Shown here piece by piece: positions 1 through 5,261 of a stretch of 6,188 nucleotides of DNA; position 1 is the first letter of the stretch, and every line of letters starts with the position of its first letter. This DNA comes from an uncultured bacterium (GTDB lineage: Bacteria > Bacteroidota > Bacteroidia > Bacteroidales > Bacteroidaceae). The notes under the pieces are model-generated. The model made no database searches and was not told the origin of the DNA. It saw only the letters and a program-made list of their open reading frames with translations. The stretch is taken from the NCBI GenBank assembly GCA_945788485.1, contig CALZMB010000136.1, forward strand, positions 1 through 6,188. The letters are read 5' to 3'. Position numbers and translations under genes: made by a program.

Positions 1-2
1 GT

Positions 3-102
3 CCCGGGACTGTGTCCCGGGTTACGACCGCATTACCTCCCTACGGTCAGTGGGTCCAAGGACAAATCTCGCTTAGTACAGCCTTCCAGGCTGTACATTG
101 TC
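3..102 (+). repeat. Modular hairpin repeat, copy A
   Basis: This non-coding element starts with a perfect hairpin, CCCGGGAC-TGT-GTCCCGGG (3-21), followed by TTACGACCGC (22-31). Next come a module CCTCCCTACGGTCAGTG (36-52), a module CGCTTAGTACAGCC (70-83) and a second perfect hairpin TACAGCC-TTCCA-GGCTGTA (77-95), ending in ACATTGTC (95-102). The same parts recur at 954-1048 in the same orientation and at 789-877 in the opposite one. The element may continue left of the window. Its function is unknown. The stretch can be read as an open frame, but that frame runs straight through the hairpins and the downstream terminator, so coding is unlikely. Confidence 0.7.
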
Positions 103-145
103 AACATACTTTATTACTCACGAAACTTGAAATTTGCAGCAATAA

Positions 146-183
146 AAAAGCGAACGCGGCTCCACAAAGCCGCGTTCGCTTTT
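146..183 (-). terminator. Bidirectional rho-independent terminator
   Basis: A perfect 16-bp stem pairs 146-161 with 168-183 around the 6-nt loop CCACAA. The core is GCGAACGCGGCT, flanked by A-runs on the left and T-runs on the right. Read on the minus strand, the stem is followed by TTTTTTATT, and it begins 5 bp beyond the stop codon of the minus-strand gene at 188-715, so it most likely ends that transcript. Read on the plus strand it is followed by TTTTATAG, so it could also stop transcription entering from the left. Confidence 0.9.
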
Positions 184-187
184 ATAG

Positions 188-715
188 TTATTGGCGTGTC
201 CTTCTTTGCTGTCTCGTTCCGCCTTTCCTGTCTTTCATGTTCGCCTTTCGCTTCGCGAGGTGTCCCATCGCTTTCCTTTCCATCTCGTATGCGCGTTGTA
301 TCTGCCTTTGCGTCATGAACTTGCTGTATTCCTTGTAGTATTTCTTCCTGATGGCGAGCAGTTTCTCCGTATAGTCGAAATTGTCGTTGATGTTCTTCTC
401 AATCTCGCTTTCAGACATCCCCGCCTGTTTCTTCGCCTTCTTCTCAGGGCGCAGCGCCCACACCTCTTTCTGGTATTCGCAGAATGTGCGGACATATTTC
501 TCTGCCGTCTCCTCGTCGAGAGCGATCGACTGCGCGATGTATCTTGCCTGCCGTTCAGCCAGCTGTTCGCGTGTCATGCGCTGTCTTTGCTTGTCTTTGC
601 GTTGCTTCGCCTGTTCTGTGCGCTGCGTCTCGTTGTCCTTCTGTTGTGCTGTTGCCGTGTTGCCTGCTGCTGACATCATGAGTGCGAGCAGTGCGATGAA
701 AATTTTGTGTCTCAT
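188..715 (-). CDS. Small basic exported protein, Spy/CpxP-like
   Basis: A 175-residue protein of unknown exact function. Residues 1-23 form a signal peptide (MRHK, hydrophobic core IFIALLALMMSAAG, probable cleavage after TATAQ at residue 24), so it should act in the periplasm. The mature part is strongly basic and predicted mostly helical. A Q/K/R-rich stretch (25-46) leads into MTREQLAERQARYIAQ (47-62), then KYVRTFCEYQKEVWALRP (73-90), KKYYKEYSKFM (124-134) and MTQRQIQRAYEMER (134-147), with a K/R-rich tail. The paired helices with an MTREQ/MTQRQ motif resemble the LTxxQ motif of Spy/CpxP-type periplasmic proteins. Small proteins of this style often accompany ECF sigma genes in Bacteroidetes. 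The fold assignment is inferred from pattern, not alignment. It has a terminator directly downstream and a possible -7 element at 750-757. It shares strand with the sigma/anti-sigma pair about 900 bp upstream and may belong to the same response. Confidence 0.8.
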   Translation of the reverse strand: MRHKIFIALLALMMSAAGNTATAQQKDNETQRTEQAKQRKDKQRQRMTREQLAERQARYIAQSIALDEETAEKYVRTFCEYQKEVWALRPEKKAKKQAGMSESEIEKNINDNFDYTEKLLAIRKKYYKEYSKFMTQRQIQRAYEMERKAMGHLAKRKANMKDRKGGTRQQRRTRQ

Positions 716-749
716 AATCGTGGTTTGTTTTGGTGATTGAAATGTAATT

Positions 750-757
750 CAAAAATA
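750..757 (-). promoter_or_regulatory. Possible -7 promoter element for the 188-715 gene
   Basis: On the minus strand this reads TATTTTTG, matching the Bacteroidetes -7 consensus TAnnTTTG. It would place the transcription start near 742 and give a leader of about 27 nt. No good TTTG (-33) lies at the usual spacing of about 20 bp; the nearest is ATTG at 781-784, 23 bp away. If real, it lets this gene be transcribed independently of the sigma operon. Confidence 0.4.
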
Positions 758-788
758 TCTGGATTTGTTCCTTGTTAAATCAATTATT

Positions 789-877
789 GGTTCCAGGCTG
801 GAAGCAACGGTCGCTGACCACAGGGAGGCAAAGGCTACACTAAGCGAGGCGGTCGTAACCCGTGAGGCGGTCTCAGG
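789..877 (-). repeat. Modular hairpin repeat, copy B (inverted)
   Basis: Read on the minus strand, this copy has an imperfect hairpin (arms 870-877 and 859-866, about 6 of 8 pairs), then TTACGACCGC (849-858), CTCGCTTAGTGTAGCC (833-848), CCTCCCTGTGGTCAGCG (812-828) and a palindromic TTCCAG-C-CTGGAA (791-803). All modules of copy A are present, but the CCTCCCT module comes after the CGCTTAGT module rather than before it. Together with copy A it brackets the 188-715 gene as an inverted pair. Confidence 0.65.
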
Positions 878-953
878 CCTTACATGGCGGGACAACGGTC
901 TGTAAGACAGTATTTTGAGACAGTTGATTGTAATATATGTATGTGGCGAGGTA

Positions 954-1048
954 CTGCCTTCCAGGCAGCCGCGTCAGCAGCTTTTTCCGAGGACTTCGTC
1001 CTCGGTTACGACCGCTTCGCTTAGTACAGCCACTATTCGCACATTGTC
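954..1048 (+). repeat. Modular hairpin repeat, copy C
   Basis: This copy opens with a small hairpin CTGCC-TTCCA-GGCAG (954-968) whose loop is the same TTCCA as in copy A. The terminal hairpin CCGAGGAC-TTC-GTCCTCGG (987-1005) follows, then TTACGACCGC (1006-1015), TTCGCTTAGTACAGCC (1016-1031) and ACATTGTC (1041-1048). The CCTCCCT module of copies A and B is missing. Two stem base pairs of the terminal hairpin differ from copy A and both remain paired. No function is known. Confidence 0.65.
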
Positions 1049-1170
1049 TATATTCAGCGGTGCTCATCAATTTCATAGTCCAGGCTGGTCGTGACATATA
1101 TATAGTATCCACTTATAAATCTATTGATAGTCAACCTTGTTGCTTGCTTCCAGCGCTTCTTTCAATGTTA

Positions 1171-1219
1171 AAAAAGTATCATCAGCTATCTGCTGACGGC
1201 CATGTATGATACTATTTTT
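1171..1219. terminator. Terminator-like inverted repeat
   Basis: GTATCAT (1176-1182) pairs with ATGATAC (1206-1212). The outer sides are AAAAA (1171-1175) and TATTTTTA (1213-1220), and an inner stem CAGC/GCTG (1183-1186, 1191-1194) lies within the loop. The A-run and T-run on opposite sides suit a bidirectional terminator, but the 11 unpaired bases on one side make the stem weak. On the minus strand it lies about 410 bp beyond the last gene of the sigma operon. It could equally be the end of a decayed repeat element. Confidence 0.35.
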
Positions 1220-1403
1220 ACATCGGAATACAGCCGTGAAATCCGTTGCGCCTTCCTGCTGCCGTTTTTTCAGCGATTTTTCGCTGTTTTCTTGTGTGTT
1301 GTGTATGTTATTGACATTCAGCGTGATATGCGATTTTCTGGTTTTCTGTTATGTCTTTTGGCTGTCAAAAACCGTGCAAAAGACTTCCAAGACAGACAAT
1401 TTT

Positions 1404-1492
1404 GCCTCGCCACTTTGACTATTTCGCCGCCTCATTTTGACTGTTTTGCCGCCTCACTTTGACTATTTTACGCTTAAAAACACTCAAAGTGA
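1404..1492. repeat. 22-bp tandem repeat with inverted end
   Basis: Three head-to-tail 22-bp units occupy 1404-1425, 1426-1447 and 1448-1469. Each ends in a version of CAYTTTGACTRTTTY. Units 2 and 3 differ at two positions, while unit 1 is more diverged in its first half. After the third unit the core reappears inverted: TCACTTTGA (1454-1462) and TCAAAGTGA (1484-1492) form a perfect 9-bp stem around a 21-nt spacer. There is no associated recombinase, so this is best called a short repeat of unknown origin. Confidence 0.65.
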
Positions 1493-1626
1493 CACCCCGA
1501 AAGGCTGTTGTTGGTGCCCCAAATAGTATTTTCCGCAGCCGTAAACATGATTTTCATGTCTTCCGGCGGGTGCAAGAAAGTGTCAGCCGCAGGGTTGTTG
1601 TGATATGATAATAGCAGGTGTCAGTC

Positions 1627-2019
1627 TCAGAAATCTTCGCTGTAGAAGCTGTCGTTCTCGTATATCTCGCAGATGAACTCCTGGTCTTCGGGCGACAGGT
1701 TGTTGTATGCCGTCTCCACGCTCTCTATCGTGCAAGGCTCTTGTGTGTCTGTCCCGCCTTTCGTGATGCAGAACATCAGCATCAGAGCCGCAGCGACAGA
1801 CGCCGCTGCCGGCAGCGTCAGCTTCGCCCACACGGGTTTGCGCCTCTGTGCCGCCTTCTCCCCGGATGTCTCAGCCGTGTTTGGCGTAAGGCTGTCTATC
1901 CTGTTCTCCGGCTTCCGTATCTCAGACATGATGTTGTCTTCGAGGGTGTCGAAGAATCCCTCCGGCACTTTGTAGGGCATCCGTTTGCCGATGTCGTTGA
2001 AATCGAATTCCTTGTTCAT
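1627..2019 (-). CDS. Single-pass membrane protein, probable anti-sigma factor
   Basis: A 130-residue protein. An N-terminal cytosolic part (1-65) carries MPYKVPEGFFDTLEDNI (14-30), a pattern typical of small proteins encoded next to Bacteroidetes ECF sigma factors. One transmembrane helix spans about 66-86 (AKLTLPAAASVAAALMLMFC). An acidic C-terminal part (87-130) should lie in the periplasm and contains cysteines 96 and 117. The inferred role is to hold the ECF sigma factor at the membrane until an envelope signal arrives. No zinc-binding anti-sigma (ZAS) HxxxCxxC motif is present, so it is not a ZAS-type anti-sigma factor. It starts 7 bp after the sigma stop codon, which implies co-transcription and probably translational coupling. 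The function is inferred mainly from position and topology. Confidence 0.75.
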   Translation of the reverse strand: MNKEFDFNDIGKRMPYKVPEGFFDTLEDNIMSEIRKPENRIDSLTPNTAETSGEKAAQRRKPVWAKLTLPAAASVAAALMLMFCITKGGTDTQEPCTIESVETAYNNLSPEDQEFICEIYENDSFYSEDF

Positions 2020-2026
2020 GATTGTC

Positions 2027-2593
2027 TTACAGTTGGTTAGAGGTCATGTGTTCCTTTATCTTTTCTTTCGCGACGTGGTAGCAGACTTTCACGCTTGCCT
2101 CGCTTGAGCCGGTGGCTTCAGCAATCTCGCGGTACGACATTTCGTCGTAGTATCTCATGTTGAACGCGAGTTGCTGCTTTCTCGGCAGTGCCTGTATGGC
2201 TTTCTGCATCCTCGCCACCACCTCGTCCGTGTTGTCGAAGAACGCGTCCGCCTTTGCCCCGATGCCTTCCGCCTGCGTCTCGTCGATAGTCATCGCGCTT
2301 TTGCTGTCCCTTCGTTCGCACAGCCTGAGCGCCTCGTTCGTGGCGATACGGAATATCCAAGCCTTCAGCGAGCTGTCTCCCGCATATTGCGTGATGTTGC
2401 GGAACACTCTCACAAACGTCTCCTGTGTCGCGTCCTGTGCATCCTCGTGGCTCACTACGATGCGCCGTATGTGCCAATATACCATCTCCTTGTAGCATCT
2501 CAGCAGCGTGCGGAAACCTTTTTCCGCATCGTGTCTGATGTCTTCCGCCATCCGGAGGTCGTCGTCATGGCTATGTGGTTTTCTCTTTTGCAT
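2027..2593 (-). CDS. ECF-type RNA polymerase sigma factor
   Basis: A 188-residue sigma-70 family protein of the ECF group with only regions 2 and 4. Region 2 spans about 22-95, including the core-binding and -10 recognition segment DAQDATQETFVRVFRNI (51-67) and LKAWIFRIATNEALRL (76-91). A linker of about 40 residues follows. Region 4 spans about 128-183, with LPRKQQLAFNMRYYDEMSY (136-154) and the helix-turn-helix REIAEATGSSEASVKVCYHV (155-174). The start at 2593 (MQKRKPHSHDDD) was preferred over the in-frame ATG at 2683, because the extra 30 residues are F/L-rich sequence translated from an AT-rich promoter-like spacer. A start at 2551 (MAEDIRHD) is also possible. It leads a two-gene operon with the membrane protein at 1627-2019 and is divergent from the MATE gene. 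No standard TAnnTTTG promoter is visible on its side, which would fit autoregulation from an ECF promoter. Confidence 0.93.
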   Translation of the reverse strand: MQKRKPHSHDDDLRMAEDIRHDAEKGFRTLLRCYKEMVYWHIRRIVVSHEDAQDATQETFVRVFRNITQYAGDSSLKAWIFRIATNEALRLCERRDSKSAMTIDETQAEGIGAKADAFFDNTDEVVARMQKAIQALPRKQQLAFNMRYYDEMSYREIAEATGSSEASVKVCYHVAKEKIKEHMTSNQL

Positions 2594-2676
2594 TTTGTTG
2601 AGGTGGGTTCTGAATCGTCCGGCTTCTGTCAATATGACCCGCAAAATGCAGAAAAGTAAAAAAAAGAATATGAATA

Positions 2677-2710
2677 TTTGCAAGAATAAAATAAAAAATA
2701 ACTACCTTTG
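2677..2710 (+). promoter_or_regulatory. Promoter of the MATE gene
   Basis: TTTG at 2677-2680 and TACCTTTG at 2703-2710 match the Bacteroidetes -33 (TTTG) and -7 (TAnnTTTG) elements. The spacer is 22 bp, slightly longer than usual. Transcription would begin near 2717, leaving a leader of about 40 nt. It lies in the AT-rich divergent spacer between the sigma gene and the MATE gene. Confidence 0.65.
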
Positions 2711-2757
2711 CACGCAGTTTCAAAAAAAATGTGCAACATGTTTTTTAGGCTTTCAAT

Positions 2758-4293
2758 ATGAAGGATAACATCTCTCTGAAAAAATCTCTCTACAGGCTGA
2801 CGTTGCCGATTTTCATCGACATCGCGCTCGTCATGCTTCTCGGCGCGGTAGATACGGTGATGCTGTCGCGTTTCAGCGACGATGCCGTCGCGGCTGTCGG
2901 GCTTGACAACCAGCTTGTGTCTTTCGTGTTTCTCATCTATCAGTTCGTGTCGATGGGAGCCGCCATACTGTGCGCGCAGTATTTCGGCGCCGGTCTCCGC
3001 ACGCGTTTCATGCAGATAGTCGGCATTGCCGTCTTCGTCAACACGCTGCTCGGCATGGCGGTGAGTGTCTCTCTGTGGCTGTGGGCGGAGCCGTTGTTGC
3101 GCGCCTTCGGGCTGCGCGAGGGGCTGATGGCAGACGGAGTATTGTATCTCCGCATAGCCGGCGGCCTGTCTTTCGTGCAGGCGTTGTCTCTCACGTTCAG
3201 TGCCTCTCTCCGTTCCACTGGCAAGACGTTGAAGCCCATGCTTGCCACCCTTGCCGTCAATGTCATGAACATCGCGGGCAACTACGCCCTCATCTTCGGG
3301 CATTGGGGCTGCCCCGCCATGGGCGTTGAAGGTGCAGCTTGGGCGACGGCGGGCAGCCGCATCGCCTCCGTCATCATCCTCGCTTGCTACATGCCGTCAG
3401 TGTGGCCTTCCGCCACTCGTGGCGTCCGCGGCGCCGCCACGCCTTTTCTCGCGCGTCTTCAGGCATATCTCTCTTCCGCCATGCCCCGCCGCATGGGGCA
3501 CCATCTGCTGCAACTGCCCTTCTATACGCTTCGCGCCTCGTATGTCATACTGAAATTCCCGGTCACGGCGGCGGCGAAATCCGTCAGCGCCGTCACAGCC
3601 ATCAACACGTCCTTCCGGCGCTATTTCCGCCCCTTCCCGTGGCAGGAGCTGAAGAATCTCTTCCATATCGGCATCCCCGCCATGAGCGAAGAGATGTCCT
3701 ATTCTCTCTCACAGATTGTCATAACATATTTCATCAACCAAATCAGCACCGACGCGCTGACGACGAAGGTCTATTGCACCACGACGATAACTTTCGTCAT
3801 CCTCTTCAGCACGAGCATCGTCCAGGGCGGCGACATACTTGTCGGACACTATGTAGGCCGTTTGCGCTATCGTGCCGCCTATATCCTCGGCAACTACGTC
3901 TATCGCATGGGCATGACGCTGACCCTTGTCGTCGCCGCCGCCCTCGCGCTTGGCGGACACACGCTGATGTCGTGCCTGACAACGAACGGCGACATCATCC
4001 GCATGGGCACATACATCTTCTGCATCGACTTCTTCCTCAGCTACGGCCGTGTGAAGAACATCTTTGCCTGCGGCACTTTGCGCGCCACGGGCGACGCCGT
4101 CTATCCTGTCGTCGTCGGAGTGATATGCCAGTGGACCGTCGCCGTGGGCATAGCGTGGCTTCTCGGACTGCCGCTCGGCTTCGGCCTCATAGGCATCTGG
4201 GCAGCCTTCTGCATGGACGAGAACCTGCGCGGCGTCATCCTCATGCGCCGCTGGCACTCTCAGAAATGGCGCGGCAAGGCATTCACGGTCTGA
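2758..4293 (+). CDS. MATE-family multidrug/cation efflux transporter
   Basis: A 511-residue inner-membrane protein of the MATE family, expected to export organic cations or other toxic compounds in exchange for Na+ or H+; its substrate cannot be told from sequence. Two six-helix halves can be seen: helices around 13-35, 50-75, 88-112, 128-150, 160-182 and 190-212, then 296-320, 336-360, 372-396, 412-435, 445-470 and 473-490. Family-like segments are PAMGVEGAAWATAGSRIAS (186-204) and its counterpart GLIGIWAAFCMDENLRGVIL (476-495) in the second half. The link between the halves (about 213-295) is some 60-65 residues longer than usual, which explains why the protein exceeds the typical 440-460. 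The reading frame stays open and GC-rich throughout this insert. The gene has its own promoter, and its stop codon at 4291-4293 faces upp. Confidence 0.92.
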   Translation: MKDNISLKKSLYRLTLPIFIDIALVMLLGAVDTVMLSRFSDDAVAAVGLDNQLVSFVFLIYQFVSMGAAILCAQYFGAGLRTRFMQIVGIAVFVNTLLGMAVSVSLWLWAEPLLRAFGLREGLMADGVLYLRIAGGLSFVQALSLTFSASLRSTGKTLKPMLATLAVNVMNIAGNYALIFGHWGCPAMGVEGAAWATAGSRIASVIILACYMPSVWPSATRGVRGAATPFLARLQAYLSSAMPRRMGHHLLQLPFYTLRASYVILKFPVTAAAKSVSAVTAINTSFRRYFRPFPWQELKNLFHIGIPAMSEEMSYSLSQIVITYFINQISTDALTTKVYCTTTITFVILFSTSIVQGGDILVGHYVGRLRYRAAYILGNYVYRMGMTLTLVVAAALALGGHTLMSCLTTNGDIIRMGTYIFCIDFFLSYGRVKNIFACGTLRATGDAVYPVVVGVICQWTVAVGIAWLLGLPLGFGLIGIWAAFCMDENLRGVILMRRWHSQKWRGKAFTV

Positions 4294-4355
4294 GGCAAGG
4301 CTGTGCGCCAAGCCTCGTTCCGCGTTTCTCAGGCGGGGTAGAGTGTCCTCTGCCC
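4292..4355. terminator. Candidate terminator hairpins between convergent genes
   Basis: Two hairpins lie in the 61-bp space between the MATE and upp stop codons. The first pairs GAGGC (4292-4296) with GCCTC (4312-4316) and GGC (4299-4301) with GCC (4307-4309), with opposed AA pairs between. The second pairs GGGTAGAG (4336-4343) with CTCTGCCC (4348-4355), including one G-T pair, around loop TGTC, and reaches into the upp stop codon. Neither has a clear T-run, so their role as terminators is uncertain. Confidence 0.35.
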
Positions 4356-5014
4356 TACAGTTTCTCGCCGTACATCAGGTCGCCGGCATCTCCCAAGCCC
4401 GGCACGATGTATTTGTGCTCGTTCAGCAGAGGGTCGATGGCGGCGCAGTATAGCAGCACGTCGTTCGACGGGAAGAGCCGCTTGAGGTATTCAACGCCCG
4501 GCTTCGCCGCTATGACCGCCGCCATGATGAGCCTCGCCGGCTTCCCTTTCGTGCAGAACGCGTCGTACGCAAGCTCCATGCTGCCTCCGGTTGCGAGCAT
4601 CGGGTCAACGAGAATCAGCGTCTTCCCCTCAAGACAGGGCGTCGCCATATACTCTATCCTTATGCTCACTTCCGTGCCCTCCTTGTCCTTGTAGTATCTA
4701 TATGCCGAGACGAAAGCGTTGCCGGCTTCGTCGAAGACATCGAGAAAGCCCTGGTGCAACGGCAGTCCGGCCCTGAAAACCGTCGCGATGACGATGTCCT
4801 CAGACGGGATGACGGCTTTTGCCTTGGCAAGTGGCGTCTGCAGCTCCACTTCTTCGTATTCCAGCACTTTGCTCACCTCGTACGCCATGGCATGGCCGAT
4901 GCGTATCACATTCTGGCGGAAGCGCATCCGGTCGCGCTGCGTGTCTTTGTCGCGCAGCTCTCTGACATACTTGTTGATGACGCTCTTTTGTTTTGAGAAA
5001 TCTATGATTTTCAT
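4355..5014 (-). CDS. upp: Uracil phosphoribosyltransferase
   Basis: A 219-residue cytosolic enzyme of pyrimidine salvage that converts uracil and PRPP to UMP and pyrophosphate. The PRPP-binding loop is LILVDPMLATGGSM (133-146), and the C-terminal uracil-binding segment is YIVPGLGDAGDLMYGEKL (202-219). Other family features are RDRMRFRQNVIRIG (27-40) and ATVFRAGLPLHQGF (77-90). Length and motif order fit the family well. The start at 5014 (MKIIDFSKQ) was chosen over the in-frame ATG at 5068, since the extra 18 residues are translated from the octamer repeat array. The start is preceded by an AT-rich leader without a clear Shine-Dalgarno site. A probable promoter at 5224-5258 would give a leader of about 200 nt containing the whole inverted repeat. 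The gene converges on the MATE gene and diverges from pckA. Confidence 0.96.
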   Translation of the reverse strand: MKIIDFSKQKSVINKYVRELRDKDTQRDRMRFRQNVIRIGHAMAYEVSKVLEYEEVELQTPLAKAKAVIPSEDIVIATVFRAGLPLHQGFLDVFDEAGNAFVSAYRYYKDKEGTEVSIRIEYMATPCLEGKTLILVDPMLATGGSMELAYDAFCTKGKPARLIMAAVIAAKPGVEYLKRLFPSNDVLLYCAAIDPLLNEHKYIVPGLGDAGDLMYGEKL

Positions 5015-5036
5015 GTTAGTAAGAAATATTTTTATA

Positions 5037-5191
5037 GTTGACGAGTTGACAAGTTGACGAGTTGACAAGTTGATAGTGTTCGAGTTGTGAGTTTTAGATG
5101 ACAGTACATATATCTCGTCAACTCGTTAACTTGTTTACTCTTCAACTAGAAGAATTAACTCGTCAACTCGTTAACTTGTCAACTTGTCAAC
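5037..5191. repeat. Inverted arrays of an 8-bp tandem repeat
   Basis: The left array has five units in a row at 5037-5076: GTTGACGA, GTTGACAA, GTTGACGA, GTTGACAA, GTTGATAG. After a 38-bp spacer the same unit appears inverted. Four units fill 5115-5146 (TCGTCAAC, TCGTTAAC and two degenerate ones), then there is an irregular stretch, then four units fill 5160-5191 (TCGTCAAC, TCGTTAAC, TTGTCAAC, TTGTCAAC). The left array can pair with either right block, giving a long, nearly complete stem. The arrays sit in the upp-pckA spacer and inside the presumed upp leader RNA. The rest of the 381-bp spacer holds the two promoters and an unremarkable AT-rich pckA leader. Confidence 0.85.
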
Positions 5192-5223
5192 TTAAAAGTC
5201 TTGATATAGATTATATTTCGTTG

Positions 5224-5258
5224 CAAAGTTAGTAAAATAATTTTAAAAATAGCGCAAA
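5224..5258 (-). promoter_or_regulatory. Promoter of upp
   Basis: On the minus strand TAACTTTG (5224-5231) matches the -7 consensus TAnnTTTG and is followed by the commonly seen C. A TTTG lies at 5255-5258, but the 23-bp spacing is longer than the usual 20 or so, so the -33 assignment is weaker. Transcription would begin near 5217. Confidence 0.55.
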
Positions 5259-5261
5259 AGA

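Larger units (their letters stand above)
758..1626. other. Gene-poor, repeat-filled spacer
   Basis: About 870 bp with no convincing protein gene. It contains two copies of the modular hairpin repeat (789-877, 954-1048), a terminator-like inverted repeat (1171-1219), a small hairpin CAGCGA-TTTT-TCGCTG (1271-1286), a 22-bp tandem repeat with an inverted end (1404-1492), and a small palindrome ACATGA-TTT-TCATGT (1545-1559). Open frames of 60-90 codons occur on both strands but cross these repeats and have no recognisable domains. A 27-codon minus-strand frame at 1474-1557 reads like protein sequence and is discussed as a finding. The spacer separates the sigma operon from the co-oriented exported protein. 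Confidence 0.7.

Noticed and set aside
12..338. Plus-strand open frame of 108 codons at the left end
   Set aside because: It runs through the modular repeat, a strong terminator hairpin and the 3' end of the exported-protein gene on the other strand.
873..1209. Open frames of 79 and 90 codons on opposite strands around copy C
   Set aside because: Both consist largely of translated repeat modules and hairpins, with no recognisable domain.
1271..1286. Hairpin CAGCGA-TTTT-TCGCTG as a terminator
   Set aside because: The stem is only 6 bp, the T-runs lie on both sides of the same strand, and no gene ends upstream of it.
1202..1462. Plus-strand frame of 86 codons with a hydrophobic stretch
   Set aside because: It begins inside an inverted repeat and ends in the 22-bp tandem repeat. 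The hydrophobicity reflects T-rich DNA, and an overlapping frame looks equally plausible.
2594..2683. 30-residue N-terminal extension of the sigma factor
   Set aside because: It is translated from the AT-rich divergent spacer, and the ECF domain needs no such extension.
2629..3303. Minus-strand frame of 224 codons opposite the start of the MATE gene
   Set aside because: Its composition (E, R, H, Q-rich) is that of the reverse complement of a GC-rich membrane-protein gene; the plus frame has clear MATE features.
3339..4694. Plus-strand frame of 451 codons overlapping MATE and upp
   Set aside because: It is rich in R, H and P, lies in a shifted frame of the MATE gene, and runs into the antisense of upp. 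It is a high-GC shadow.
5015..5068. 18-residue N-terminal extension of Upp
   Set aside because: It is encoded by the octamer repeat array, and the normal family start MKIIDF is at 5014.
5037..5191. CRISPR array
   Set aside because: Units are 8 bp and directly adjacent, with no unique spacers and no cas genes.
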